From assembly GCA_002438625.1 (NCBI GenBank), contig DJPS01000006.1, positions 1 through 49,915 on the forward strand: a stretch of DNA of 49,915 nt. The letters are read 5' to 3'. The stretch is from Christensenella sp. UBA6406 (GTDB lineage Bacteria > Bacillota > Clostridia > Christensenellales > UBA1242). The translations under genes and the position numbers were made by a program. Below, one piece after another: positions 26,189 through 35,736 of this stretch (positions are counted from its first letter, which is position 1; each line of letters starts with the position of its first letter). Under the pieces are notes generated by a model that saw nothing but the letters and a program-made list of their open reading frames with translations, was not told the origin of the DNA and made no database searches.

Positions 26189-28526
26189 TTTTCACCAACT
26201 TCGCTAGCATTTTACAATACAACCTTGAATTATATAGATTAGTTTTCTTTTTATTGTCTATTTCAATATAAAAATCATTATCTCTAAAAATCTTTGCAAT
26301 GCCTAATTCTTCAAAAACATAAAGACAAAAAACAAATTGTGCATAGTCAAAATTCTGTCTATAAAAGCAATTTTTATACATATTTATCTCATCAAAATAT
26401 CTATCTTTTACAGTCAACAATATGGCATAAAATCTTATAAAAGTTTGCTTATCAGTTGTAACTTTAACTTCTTTTTTAGGTAGATTATTCACAATTTTAA
26501 TTGATGCTTTTGGATATTTAAATTGTAAATAGTTTATATAATTTGAGTCAAGCACATTATCAAGCAAAACTATTGTGTTAAATGCATTTAAATCATCAAA
26601 ATTATAAGGAGCAATCAAAAGAGTGTTGTCGCTTTTTTTGTGTGATATATAGACCAAATCCACAATATCATAATTCAACGCATCTTTTATTATGTTAGGA
26701 ATTTCGCTGTAATGTGAAACATATACAACCCCATTATGCTGTAAATTGGACATTTCTTCAACACTTATGACAGACACGTTTAAATTATTTTCTGCACTTA
26801 TGGCATAAACATATTGTTTAAAATAACTTCCATTGCTTATATCTTTACTAAAATCGCTTATATCATCACAAAAAACGCCATCAACAAACAATTTAATGTT
26901 CTTTTTGTTTGCATACTCTTCTATGTTTGGAGAGTAAAATATTCCTTTAACCGCTTTGCTATTTAAAGTATAAATATAATGAGGTTTACCAAACATAACA
27001 CCAGAATAATTGTTAAATTTGACTAACAAATGCTCGTTATGTTTATTCATAGGATAAGTAAATAAATTTTTTGTTTTAAGCATAAAACGAGGCTTTGGAT
27101 TAGCAACACCAAATGGCTCAAACCTATTTAATGCTTCCAAATATTGCATATTTAGCATATCTTCACCACACTCTATATCATAAAGCAAATCTCTATCAAC
27201 TTCTTGTGTGTGAGTGGATATGAATAAATTAATTTGCACCCTAAAATCATTAAAACGACTTTCGCTAATCGTAAGACCTGCCGCCATTTCGTGTCCACCA
27301 AAAGTAACAAGATAATCACTTAAAGATGATAGTGCCTCATAAATATTGACACCTTCAACCGCTCTTGCTGAGCCGACATAATTGCCTGTGCGAGCATCTT
27401 TTCCTAGCAAAATAACTGATTTATTATAGCATTCTATAAGTTTGGCACAAACAATCCCTAATACACCCGTTTCCCATTTATCGTTTTTTAAAACTATAAT
27501 GCTATCATTTTGCATATTATTTGCTTTAATTATCTTTTGCGCCTCCCCTAAAATATCTTGACAAATCACTTGCCTTTTTTCGTTCATTTCAATAATTTGC
27601 TTATACAAATCAATAATTTTAGCATTGTCGTTTTCTAAGTATAATTTTAAGGAAATTGTTGCATCACCCATTCTTCCAGTTGCATTAATCTTTGGAGCAA
27701 TTTTATATGAAACATCAGTTGAAGTTGGGGCATCTTTTATTTTCAGCTTTTTAAATAAATATTTTAACCCATTAGGACAATCTCGCTCGTAACTTTTTAA
27801 CCCTTCAACAACTATAAATCTATTTTCATCAGTCAGCTCCACAATATCAGCAATAGTTGAAATTGCACAAATTGTAAAATATCTCCTTGCGGTTTCATAA
27901 TTAGATAAAGCATAAACAACCTTTAAAGCCATTCCCGCTCCACACAAAAATCTAAAAGGATAAGGTTGATTTTTTATTTTACAATCAATGGTTGGGCAAT
28001 TTGGCAATATTTCAAGTGGTTCGTGGTGGTCTGTGATAATTATGTCTATCCCTAAACTTTTAACATAATCAACTTCTTTTATACAAGTTATGCCACAATC
28101 AACCGTTATAATTAAATTAGGATTATATAATTCAATTACTTTATTTATGCTATCAACTGTCAAGCCATATCCATCACTATATCTGCTAGGCAAAAAATAA
28201 TCGACATTAATCCCTAAGCTTTCAAAATATTTGTATAATATTGCTGTTGAACCTATTCCATCTGCATCATAGTCGCCAAAAATTAAAATTCTTTCATTGC
28301 CTTTTATAGCCAAATTTATTCTATCTACAATTTTTTTCATATCAGGGAACAAAAATGGGTCATAGAAACTTCCAATGTTTGGATTTAAATAATTGTAAAC
28401 TTTTTCCCTATTGTCATAACCTAAGTGGAATAAATAATTTGCCAAAGAATGAGGAAGATTAAATTCCCTTTCAATTTCTCGAATTAATTCACTATCTATA
28501 TCTTCATAATCTTTCCTTAATTTCAT
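26181..28526 (-). CDS. recJ: Single-stranded-DNA exonuclease RecJ
   Basis: RecJ degrades single-stranded DNA 5' to 3' in recombination and repair. The 781-residue protein has the DHH-family motifs FGDYDADGIGS and ITDHHEP, the substrate motif SARAVEG, the GGHEMAAGLTI block of DHHA1, and an OB-type domain followed by a Firmicute C-terminal extension (about 560-781). It lies after secDF behind a 28-bp palindrome and is coupled to hemZ by an eight-base overlap. Confidence 0.95.
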   Translation of the reverse strand: MKLRKDYEDIDSELIREIEREFNLPHSLANYLFHLGYDNREKVYNYLNPNIGSFYDPFLFPDMKKIVDRINLAIKGNERILIFGDYDADGIGSTAILYKYFESLGINVDYFLPSRYSDGYGLTVDSINKVIELYNPNLIITVDCGITCIKEVDYVKSLGIDIIITDHHEPLEILPNCPTIDCKIKNQPYPFRFLCGAGMALKVVYALSNYETARRYFTICAISTIADIVELTDENRFIVVEGLKSYERDCPNGLKYLFKKLKIKDAPTSTDVSYKIAPKINATGRMGDATISLKLYLENDNAKIIDLYKQIIEMNEKRQVICQDILGEAQKIIKANNMQNDSIIVLKNDKWETGVLGIVCAKLIECYNKSVILLGKDARTGNYVGSARAVEGVNIYEALSSLSDYLVTFGGHEMAAGLTISESRFNDFRVQINLFISTHTQEVDRDLLYDIECGEDMLNMQYLEALNRFEPFGVANPKPRFMLKTKNLFTYPMNKHNEHLLVKFNNYSGVMFGKPHYIYTLNSKAVKGIFYSPNIEEYANKKNIKLFVDGVFCDDISDFSKDISNGSYFKQYVYAISAENNLNVSVISVEEMSNLQHNGVVYVSHYSEIPNIIKDALNYDIVDLVYISHKKSDNTLLIAPYNFDDLNAFNTIVLLDNVLDSNYINYLQFKYPKASIKIVNNLPKKEVKVTTDKQTFIRFYAILLTVKDRYFDEINMYKNCFYRQNFDYAQFVFCLYVFEELGIAKIFRDNDFYIEIDNKKKTNLYNSRLYCKMLAKLVKNG

Positions 28527-28553
28527 ATCTTCCTCTTCTTTCTCTTTATACCA

Positions 28554-28581
28554 AAATTGACCTTTTTAAAAAGGTCAATTT
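28554..28581. repeat. Perfect 28-bp palindrome between secF and recJ
   Basis: The 28 bases are their own reverse complement, with half-site AAATTGACCTTTTT. On the minus strand it follows the secF stop and is trailed by TTTTGG, so it may be an inefficient terminator that sets the secDF to recJ ratio. It could also be a protein-binding site. Confidence 0.65.
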
Positions 28582-28612
28582 AAATCATATCTAAAACTAT
28601 TTCAACGCTAAA

Positions 28613-29623
28613 TTATGCTTCAACAATAATCTCATCATTATTATCTATTTGCTCAACTTTCTTAGCTTTCTTCTTTGGTTCAAACTTGTCATTCTTAGAC
28701 ATAATTGCCCAAAGCGGAGTTACAATAGTTAATGATGAATACAAACCCGCTGCAATGCCGACTAAAATTTGTAAACAGAACGCACCTATTGAAGGAACAC
28801 CCACAATCGCTACAACCGCAATAACAATTAATGTTGTAATTGTTGTTATAAATGTTCTTGTTAAACTTTGTGCCAATGATTTATTTGTCAATTCATTTAC
28901 TATCATATTTGGATATCTACTTGCATTTTCTCTCATCCTATCAAATATAACAACATTGTTATTAATAGAATAACCAATAACCGTAATTAAAGATGCAATA
29001 AATACAGAACTAACTTCTAAGTTGAATATTAGCATAAATGCACATACAATAAGCACATCGTGCAATAATCCAATTATAGAACAAACACCAAATTTGAATT
29101 GCTTAAATCTTATAGCCAAATAAATCATAATAAGCACGCTTGCAATAGCCACAGCCAATAACGCATTCAAAACTAATCTTGAACTTGCTGTTGCAGTTAT
29201 ACGATTGCCAGCCTCAACGCTTTCGCCATCAGCATTAAACTCTGCTTGAAGTGCTATAACGACTTGCTTAGTGATTTCATACATCTCATCTACATCTTTA
29301 CCTTCAATATCCTGATATCTAATTTGTAAAGTTGTATCTTCATCTGCACCTTCTTTTTGGTTATATGCAATTTTTAAGCCATAACCATCCAACACTTCAC
29401 TTGCTCTATCTAAATATTCATTGTAAGTTCTTGTATTATTTAATTTATCGCCCGCTTTAATGTTTACAACTGTTCCACCTGTAAAATCTATCCCCAAATT
29501 TACTCCGTGAACACATAACGCAATTATTCCTGCTAAAATTACAAGTATTGCACCAAAAATGAAATACTTACTTGTTTTAACAAAGTCAAACTTAGTGTTT
29601 GCTAATTTACTTGATAACTTCAC
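28613..29623 (-). CDS. secF: Protein translocase subunit SecF
   Basis: SecF works with SecD in proton-driven pulling of exported proteins from SecYEG. The 336-residue protein has TM1 (about 20-40), the GIDFTGGTVV motif, a periplasmic-side domain and five further helices ending in the DRMREN region. In the TM4 motif, which reads GYSIND in E. coli, the aspartate is replaced: here it is GYSINNNVV with Asn222 (AAC at 28958-28960). That Asp is implicated in proton coupling. Start overlaps the secD stop by 17 bases. The C-terminus is charged. Confidence 0.95.
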   Translation of the reverse strand: MKLSSKLANTKFDFVKTSKYFIFGAILVILAGIIALCVHGVNLGIDFTGGTVVNIKAGDKLNNTRTYNEYLDRASEVLDGYGLKIAYNQKEGADEDTTLQIRYQDIEGKDVDEMYEITKQVVIALQAEFNADGESVEAGNRITATASSRLVLNALLAVAIASVLIMIYLAIRFKQFKFGVCSIIGLLHDVLIVCAFMLIFNLEVSSVFIASLITVIGYSINNNVVIFDRMRENASRYPNMIVNELTNKSLAQSLTRTFITTITTLIVIAVVAIVGVPSIGAFCLQILVGIAAGLYSSLTIVTPLWAIMSKNDKFEPKKKAKKVEQIDNNDEIIVEA

Positions 29624-30914
29624 TTGTTGATGCCTCCTCTCTTGTCAAATTTAACCTTTTTGCATTTGTTGAATTAAATGCTAAATACATATTCATTAAT
29701 CCTTTTTGAACAACTAATGATGTAAATAATGAAACTAAAATACCAATCAATAATACGATTGCAAATCCTTTAACTGAACCTGTTCCTAAAACTAATAGAA
29801 CCAAAGCGGCAATTATTGTTGTAATTTGTCCATCCAAAATAGCATTTACAGACCTCTTAAAGCCCACAGAAAATGCTGTTGGAATCTTCTTTCCTAGTGC
29901 ATATTCTTCCTTAATTCTTTCAAATATGATAACACTTCCATCTAATGCCATACCAATACTTAAAATGATACCCGCAATACCTGGCAATGTTAATTGAACT
30001 AGTGGAATTGCTTGTAATAGGAATATCATAATAACAGAATAAATCATTAATGTTATGCTAGAAATTACACCTAATTCTCTATAAATAAGAATCATAATTA
30101 CCATTATCAAAACAATACCAATCAATCCCGCTAACAAACTACTCTCAATAGCACCTTCACCAAGTGTAGGACTAACAACTTCAGAAGAATCCAAACTTAA
30201 TTTAATTGAATAAGTACCACTTAAAATTTGTTCTGCCAAAGTTTCAGCACCTGCTCTATCCATACTTCCTGAGATAAATGTTCTACCATTAGAAATAATG
30301 CTTTGAACAGTTGGCTCAGAAATTAATGTTGTACCTAAATAAATGTAAATCTTCTTAGAATCTTCATCAGTGGCATTATATGCATTTGTTGTAAGTTTCT
30401 TAAATATTTCCTTACCTTCATCATCAAATATTACAGTTACACCATATTCTTGTGATTCTTGATTATATTCAGCCGTTGCACTCTTCACATTCCTTCCTGT
30501 AATGTCCGCTTCTTCTTCAACGCCTTGCTTTGCCTTAATCTCCAAAAGTTCTGGCGTTTCTATAATATTTAGAAGTGCTTGTGTATCTTCAACATCTGGC
30601 ACTTCAATACGAATTTGTGATGTGCCTTGCTTTGCTATTGTTGCCTCACTATAACCTTTGCTTGCAATTAAATCCCCAAGTCTTGCCATAGTCGCTTCAA
30701 TCTGTGCATTTAAATCTCCATCTTCTAATTGCTCAGTATTGTAAACCGCTGTTACACCGCCTTTAAGGTCCAATCCCAATTTTATGGCATTAGCAAACCC
30801 AGCAAATTTGTAGTTCGTAAAAGGAATGGAAAAACTGCATACGCTTAACACTATTCCAACTACCAAACACAAAATCGTAAAAATAAATCTTTTTATTGCT
30901 TTTCTTTTATTCAT
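29607..30914 (-). CDS. secD: Protein translocase subunit SecD
   Basis: SecD is the partner of SecF. The 435-residue protein has TM1 (about 10-32), the GLDLKGGVTAVY motif, a P1 periplasmic domain with the AETLAEQILSGTYSIKL segment, and the C-terminal five-helix RND-type domain. The TM4 aspartate in GMALDGSVIIFERIKEE is retained. It is the first gene of the secD-secF-recJ-hemZ unit, with a strong promoter at 31095-31123 and a 174-nt leader. Confidence 0.96.
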   Translation of the reverse strand: MNKRKAIKRFIFTILCLVVGIVLSVCSFSIPFTNYKFAGFANAIKLGLDLKGGVTAVYNTEQLEDGDLNAQIEATMARLGDLIASKGYSEATIAKQGTSQIRIEVPDVEDTQALLNIIETPELLEIKAKQGVEEEADITGRNVKSATAEYNQESQEYGVTVIFDDEGKEIFKKLTTNAYNATDEDSKKIYIYLGTTLISEPTVQSIISNGRTFISGSMDRAGAETLAEQILSGTYSIKLSLDSSEVVSPTLGEGAIESSLLAGLIGIVLIMVIMILIYRELGVISSITLMIYSVIMIFLLQAIPLVQLTLPGIAGIILSIGMALDGSVIIFERIKEEYALGKKIPTAFSVGFKRSVNAILDGQITTIIAALVLLVLGTGSVKGFAIVLLIGILVSLFTSLVVQKGLMNMYLAFNSTNAKRLNLTREEASTSEVIK

Positions 30915-31094
30915 TCTTAGTAAATACCCTTTTTATTATTTAAAATGTTGCAAATTAAATACAATAACTTGCCCTATTTACAACTTTATATTGATTTCAA
31001 ATTAACCACTATTTTTAAAACAAAACTCAAAACTTTAAAAACATATTAAAGAAAGAATGATGCATTTAAAATAATAATTATAATAACCTTATTC

Positions 31095-31123
31095 ATTATA
31101 CAATTTTTAAGACAAATAGTCAA
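31095..31123 (-). promoter_or_regulatory. sigma-A promoter of secDF-recJ-hemZ
   Basis: TTGACT, a 17-base spacer and TATAAT lie on the minus strand. The leader to the secD ATG is about 174 nt and has no convincing reading frame or riboswitch that I can identify. Confidence 0.8.
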
Positions 31124-31149
31124 CCATATTTGATAGATTTATGCATTTT

Positions 31150-32718
31150 TTAATTTATTTTTAAATTAATTGGTCTTGACATAAAAATTGTATCCTTTAT
31201 TCTTAAAATTAATTCATAATTACCTTTCTTTTTAAATGTTATTTGCAATGTTTCAGTATCAATGCAATCAATTTGAATAACATCGTTGTTTATTTCACCA
31301 TCAATTTCTACAACTAAATCAATTATTGCTCCATCCCAAATTTCTTCATCAGCGTTTTCAAAACTTAATGTAAATATTTCACTATCATTAGCATTGCATT
31401 CATATTCAGTAAAAGCACTAAATTCTTCACCAGCACTATTGTATAAATCAAAATATTTCTCTTTTACTTTCTTTACGACATTGACTTCAACATTATACTT
31501 CAAATCATTAATGCAAATTTCAATACTATAAACACCTGCAATATTTGAAACAAAAATTCCACTTAAACTTATTGAAGCACTTTCATTTGCACATTTGTAA
31601 ACAATTTCATATGGTGCATAATTTGGCAAAATTTCAAGTGGAGAAATGTCTACGCTCTCACCTTCATAAACACTAAATGTTTCACCTCTTTTTTCAACTA
31701 ACTCAATTTCAATTTTATCAACATTCACTTCAAATGTGCACAATACTTCAACGCCATATTTAACTGAAATTATTGCTTTACCCGCATTTTTAGCGGTTAT
31801 TCTATATGCATCACCAACTTTAGAAATTTCCACACAATTATTTGTTGCTGTAAATGTATATGAAAAATTATTAACAACTAAACCATTTGCAATAATTATA
31901 TCGTTATACGCAAATATTGTACCATAATTTTCTTCATTTCTTGTTAAATACAAATCTATGCTTTCAAAATTTCCCGCCAAAGTAGATATGTTAAACAATT
32001 TAAAATATGATAAATCTTGCTTTAATATTATATCTTTTGAAAATTTATCCTTCTCAGCATTTGTATTTAGTTCGTAAGAAAAATTCACATAACCACACAA
32101 CGCATTTTCAATAGCAAGTTTTAAAACTATTGAACTTTCATTATCTTTTCGCTCAATAAGACTTAATGAAGTAAAGCCTAAATTTATTAAATTAAAATCT
32201 ATGCCTTCGTTAAATGTTATAGTCAAATCACATTCGCTTATTGATGTAAATTTAGCTTTATAATTAAATTTTGATTCATCAAATTTTTGATAAGCAACAA
32301 CTTCAAAACTGCCAAGTTCTTTAAACTCAGTTTCAGTTTTTAACCTACTTAAAACTTTAACTTCGATTTCACAATCTTTTGATACTCTAAATTTTAAATC
32401 ATCCAACACATCTAAAAATTCACTTTCGGATGTTATTAAAATATCAAACGCCATTAAATTTGTGCTTGTGAAGCAACTTTTTAGATTAACAATTTCACCA
32501 ACAAGCAATTCATAGCTTTCCAAAGGGGTAAATTCAATTTCATCCTTAACATCTTCGCCAGTGTCATCCTTTTCATCAGATGTTGTTTCAGAACCTGCAA
32601 CAATATTGGAATTTAAATTTTTATTATATTTAATTAAAGCAGGGATGCCAAACACGCACACAAGTGTAACGAAACACACACCTAAAACTATTCCACTTAC
32701 AATTATTATTTTCTTCAT
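31150..32718 (-). CDS. Membrane-anchored extracytoplasmic protein of unknown function
   Basis: I do not recognise this 522-residue protein. A single N-terminal transmembrane segment (about 3-30) is followed by an Asp/Glu-rich linker (about 42-62) and a long beta-rich, acidic region. This region resembles stacked Ig-like or cell-surface domains, for example SVKYGVEVLCTFEVNV and GVYSIEICINDLKYNVEVN, which look like BIG-type strands. It is the last gene of the frr-to-polC-like unit, four bases after the exonuclease gene. In this position other Firmicutes usually have rimP-nusA or the rest of polC. Confidence 0.78.
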   Translation of the reverse strand: MKKIIIVSGIVLGVCFVTLVCVFGIPALIKYNKNLNSNIVAGSETTSDEKDDTGEDVKDEIEFTPLESYELLVGEIVNLKSCFTSTNLMAFDILITSESEFLDVLDDLKFRVSKDCEIEVKVLSRLKTETEFKELGSFEVVAYQKFDESKFNYKAKFTSISECDLTITFNEGIDFNLINLGFTSLSLIERKDNESSIVLKLAIENALCGYVNFSYELNTNAEKDKFSKDIILKQDLSYFKLFNISTLAGNFESIDLYLTRNEENYGTIFAYNDIIIANGLVVNNFSYTFTATNNCVEISKVGDAYRITAKNAGKAIISVKYGVEVLCTFEVNVDKIEIELVEKRGETFSVYEGESVDISPLEILPNYAPYEIVYKCANESASISLSGIFVSNIAGVYSIEICINDLKYNVEVNVVKKVKEKYFDLYNSAGEEFSAFTEYECNANDSEIFTLSFENADEEIWDGAIIDLVVEIDGEINNDVIQIDCIDTETLQITFKKKGNYELILRIKDTIFMSRPINLKIN

Positions 32719-32722
32719 AATC

Positions 32723-34381
32723 TTATTTACTTTCCAACTTACATAATTCTATAAAACATTTTGCCGTTGCAATTGTATCATACAAAGCTCTATGTGCGTG
32801 ATCAAGCGGAATATTGAAATATTTAGCTATTGTGCCAAGTTTGTAATTTTTAACACCACCAATTAAATTCCTTGCCATTTTTAGAGTGTCTAAAACAGGA
32901 TTATCAAATTTATACAAATATTTTCCTGCGTGATAAGCTAAAAATAGTGTATCAAAGTCTGAATTATGTGCCACCATTGTGCTATTTCTTGTAAATTTAA
33001 AGAAATCCCCAACTACCTCATCAAAATGCGGAGCATCTTTAACCATATCATTGCTTATGCCTGTCAAATCCGTGATAAAATCACTAATCTCAACTGTCAT
33101 CGGTTTAATTAAAGTGTTGAAAGTCTCAATTATTTCCCCATTTCTAATCTTTACCGCACCAATTTCCAAAATTTCGTTATTGCTATAATCAAGTCCTGTC
33201 GTTTCTAAATCAAAAACAACATAATCTTTATCTTTTAGCATTGAACAAACATCTTTTTTGGTTGCAAAAGCGGAAAATAAATCAATTTGGTCATTTTCAC
33301 AATATTCACACGGAAATGCAATAGAATAACTTTCAGGTTCTGTCTTATATTGAATATGCACAGGTTCACTTTCTTTTTTCTTTTCCTGCGTAACTTCTTC
33401 ATTTACATGTGCTTGCTCAATCTTTTTTGAATAGTCCTTTATTTGCCCCTCAGGTAAACAGCAATATGCAAGTTCTTTAACTTTTAATGATAGATTATCC
33501 CTATACACTTCCGCCTTACCACAAAAAGTCAAGATTTGGTCATCTCCAATATGTTTCTCACTCTCTAAATATTGCTTAGTTGGAAAATATGATGCTCTAA
33601 TCTTCCCAAAGCCATCGTAAATTTCAAAGGTGTAATAAACTTTTTCTTGCTCTACACTTTGCCCATCTTTTTCAACAACTTTTTTAAATGAACGCTCTGT
33701 GAAATATCTAATCTTTCCAGCAACTTGCACGAACTCCATTTCACCTTTAATTTGGTTTAAGCACATTGCTTTGTCCGTAAAGTTTTTACCCACAATTATG
33801 TCCAATCCGCTTATCTTAAAGTCATTTTGAACAATCTCGTAATCACCAATGCCTTCACTTAACATTTTTTCTCTTTCTTCAGCCAAGTTGCTTAAATCAT
33901 AAACTTTGCTTTCTATTGGAGTGTTCTCTATCTTTGGTTCAAAAGATAAATTGAATTGTTTAAAAGTGAATTTATCTAAATATTTTAATAAATTTTCTTC
34001 AACTCCTAGCAATCTAATCTTCAAATAGAAAGTGCTTGAAAGGGAAATTTTAAGTTTAATAATTTCTTCAAATTTAATTTCAAAATCATCCTTTGCAATT
34101 TCATAATTGTAGTTTTCCTTAAAATACTTAGTTAAAATTTCACTATAATAATCTATTGTTTCAACGGGTTTTATATAATTAAAATTATAATTAACATCAG
34201 CATTTAAAGCGTGTTTTATATCTCCTTCCAACTCTGCTTTGTTTAAATCCAAATCAGCATCAACCAAACTTAAAATATTAAGACAAAGGAGTTTGCTACT
34301 CTTAACATAGCAAACTTCACTTAATTTAAAATTATTTTCATATTTTTTCATTAAAGACTTAATATTTTCTTCAGTACTCAC
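32723..34381 (-). CDS. PolC-like protein with N-terminal, OB and exonuclease domains only
   Basis: The 552-residue protein resembles the front of the replicative polymerase PolC (about 1,440 residues). Residues 1-160 look like the PolC N-terminal region, 215-310 the OB domain, and 385-550 a DEDDh proofreading exonuclease. Exonuclease motifs are intact: Asp391 and Glu393 in DLETTG, HNSDFD, and HRALYD. The PHP and polymerase domains are missing; the exonuclease ends at the C-terminus. It sits exactly where polC normally lies, after rseP. The start is GTG with AAGGA upstream. It may be a stand-alone editing exonuclease acting with a polymerase encoded elsewhere, or a remnant of a split polC. Confidence 0.85.
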   Translation of the reverse strand: MSTEENIKSLMKKYENNFKLSEVCYVKSSKLLCLNILSLVDADLDLNKAELEGDIKHALNADVNYNFNYIKPVETIDYYSEILTKYFKENYNYEIAKDDFEIKFEEIIKLKISLSSTFYLKIRLLGVEENLLKYLDKFTFKQFNLSFEPKIENTPIESKVYDLSNLAEEREKMLSEGIGDYEIVQNDFKISGLDIIVGKNFTDKAMCLNQIKGEMEFVQVAGKIRYFTERSFKKVVEKDGQSVEQEKVYYTFEIYDGFGKIRASYFPTKQYLESEKHIGDDQILTFCGKAEVYRDNLSLKVKELAYCCLPEGQIKDYSKKIEQAHVNEEVTQEKKKESEPVHIQYKTEPESYSIAFPCEYCENDQIDLFSAFATKKDVCSMLKDKDYVVFDLETTGLDYSNNEILEIGAVKIRNGEIIETFNTLIKPMTVEISDFITDLTGISNDMVKDAPHFDEVVGDFFKFTRNSTMVAHNSDFDTLFLAYHAGKYLYKFDNPVLDTLKMARNLIGGVKNYKLGTIAKYFNIPLDHAHRALYDTIATAKCFIELCKLESK

Positions 34382-34425
34382 AAATTTTCTTCCTTCTTTA
34401 TTATTAAATTAGAATAGATTAAATG

Positions 34426-35703
34426 TTATACAAACAACTTTAATGCATCTACAATTATTACAAATGCAAACAATACAATTAATCCTATTGAATGCACATA
34501 GCCCTCTATCTTTCTACTTATAGGTTTTCCCCTTATCCATTCAATGGCCACAAACACCATTCTTGCACCATCAAGTGCAGGGAAAGGCAATAAATTAAAC
34601 ACAGCCAAATTTACAGAAATAAGCGGGAATAATATCAATAAATTAATCCAACTTGCTTGTGTATATGTTGCCATTGCACCTATTGTTGTTATAGGTCCAC
34701 CAACACCATCTAAGCCCATTTGCCCGCTAATAATTTGCCATAGCAAAATTAAAATTTTCCAAGCCCATTCGCATGTAAATGGCACAGCCTTGACAAAAGC
34801 TTCGCCAACAGTGTAAACGTAATTTTGAATTGATATACCTAAATAACCAGAATATAATTCACTATTAACTTTGTCAAAAACATATTTATGGTCTTTATAG
34901 ACAAAAGTGAATAACTCATCATCATCTTTACTTTCAACAGTTGCAACAACAACGCTCGGGTCGCTAACCAATTTAATAGTGAATTTATTTTCATTTTTTT
35001 CTATACTTACAAAATCACCATTTAAAAGCCTATAATTTCCATCTGCCGTTTTTTCAAACTTCTTTCCATTTATAAGAGTTAGTTCTCTAAATTCACCATC
35101 TCTTTTAACTTTAACAGTGAACTCGCTTCCAACTTTCACACCACTCATTAAAGTAATGAAATATTGGTCATTTAAGAAATTTGTTTCAACACCATTTATA
35201 GCATATATGATGTCCCCTTCTTGCAATTTATCTGAACTACTCTCAGTTACATCAATTAAATTCGTTGCATAATCTTCCACTTTTTTAACTTGAACTAAAT
35301 CTCCATATCCAAAAGTGAACAGCATTATAAATGAAATTAAAACAGCAGATAAAAAGTTAAAAAACGCACCATTAAATAGGACTATCAACCTTTTCCACGG
35401 TTCTTTATTGTTAAACGCATTTGGATTTCCGCTATCTTCATCTTCACCATCAAAAGCACAATAGCCCCCCAATGGAATAAGCCTTAATGAAATAACAATT
35501 CCATCCTTTGTGGTTGTTTTCCATAATACTTTACCAAATCCAACCGCAAATTCGTTGATTTTAAAGTCAAGTTTACGCCCTGCAATAAAATGCCCAAATT
35601 CGTGGATTGTTATCATAACTAAAAGAGCAATTAATGCAATGAAAATATAGAAAATATAAGATAATGTTCCGCTTAATGAAAAGCAAATATTTGATAAATT
35701 CAT
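34426..35703 (-). CDS. rseP: RseP/RasP-type site-2 intramembrane metalloprotease
   Basis: This 425-residue protease cuts membrane-embedded regulators such as anti-sigma factors and signal peptides. It has the zinc motif HEFGH at 34-38 in the first membrane helix, a PDZ domain (about 140-210, with LQEGDIIYAINGVE), and the second metal-site helix with LPFPALDGARM. I chose ATG 35703 over GTG 35709 because AGGAGG lies seven bases upstream. The gene follows cdsA directly; dxr, which normally stands between them, is absent, as is ispG after it. Confidence 0.94.
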   Translation of the reverse strand: MNLSNICFSLSGTLSYIFYIFIALIALLVMITIHEFGHFIAGRKLDFKINEFAVGFGKVLWKTTTKDGIVISLRLIPLGGYCAFDGEDEDSGNPNAFNNKEPWKRLIVLFNGAFFNFLSAVLISFIMLFTFGYGDLVQVKKVEDYATNLIDVTESSSDKLQEGDIIYAINGVETNFLNDQYFITLMSGVKVGSEFTVKVKRDGEFRELTLINGKKFEKTADGNYRLLNGDFVSIEKNENKFTIKLVSDPSVVVATVESKDDDELFTFVYKDHKYVFDKVNSELYSGYLGISIQNYVYTVGEAFVKAVPFTCEWAWKILILLWQIISGQMGLDGVGGPITTIGAMATYTQASWINLLILFPLISVNLAVFNLLPFPALDGARMVFVAIEWIRGKPISRKIEGYVHSIGLIVLFAFVIIVDALKLFV

Positions 35704-35736
35704 CCACACACCTCCTTTAATTATTTACACAATAGA

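Noticed and set aside
31020..31088. Short leader peptide before secD (VemP or SecM-like)
   Set aside because: The candidate ATG overlaps the -10 element and would not be transcribed; a second 12-codon frame has no ribosome site or arrest-like motif.
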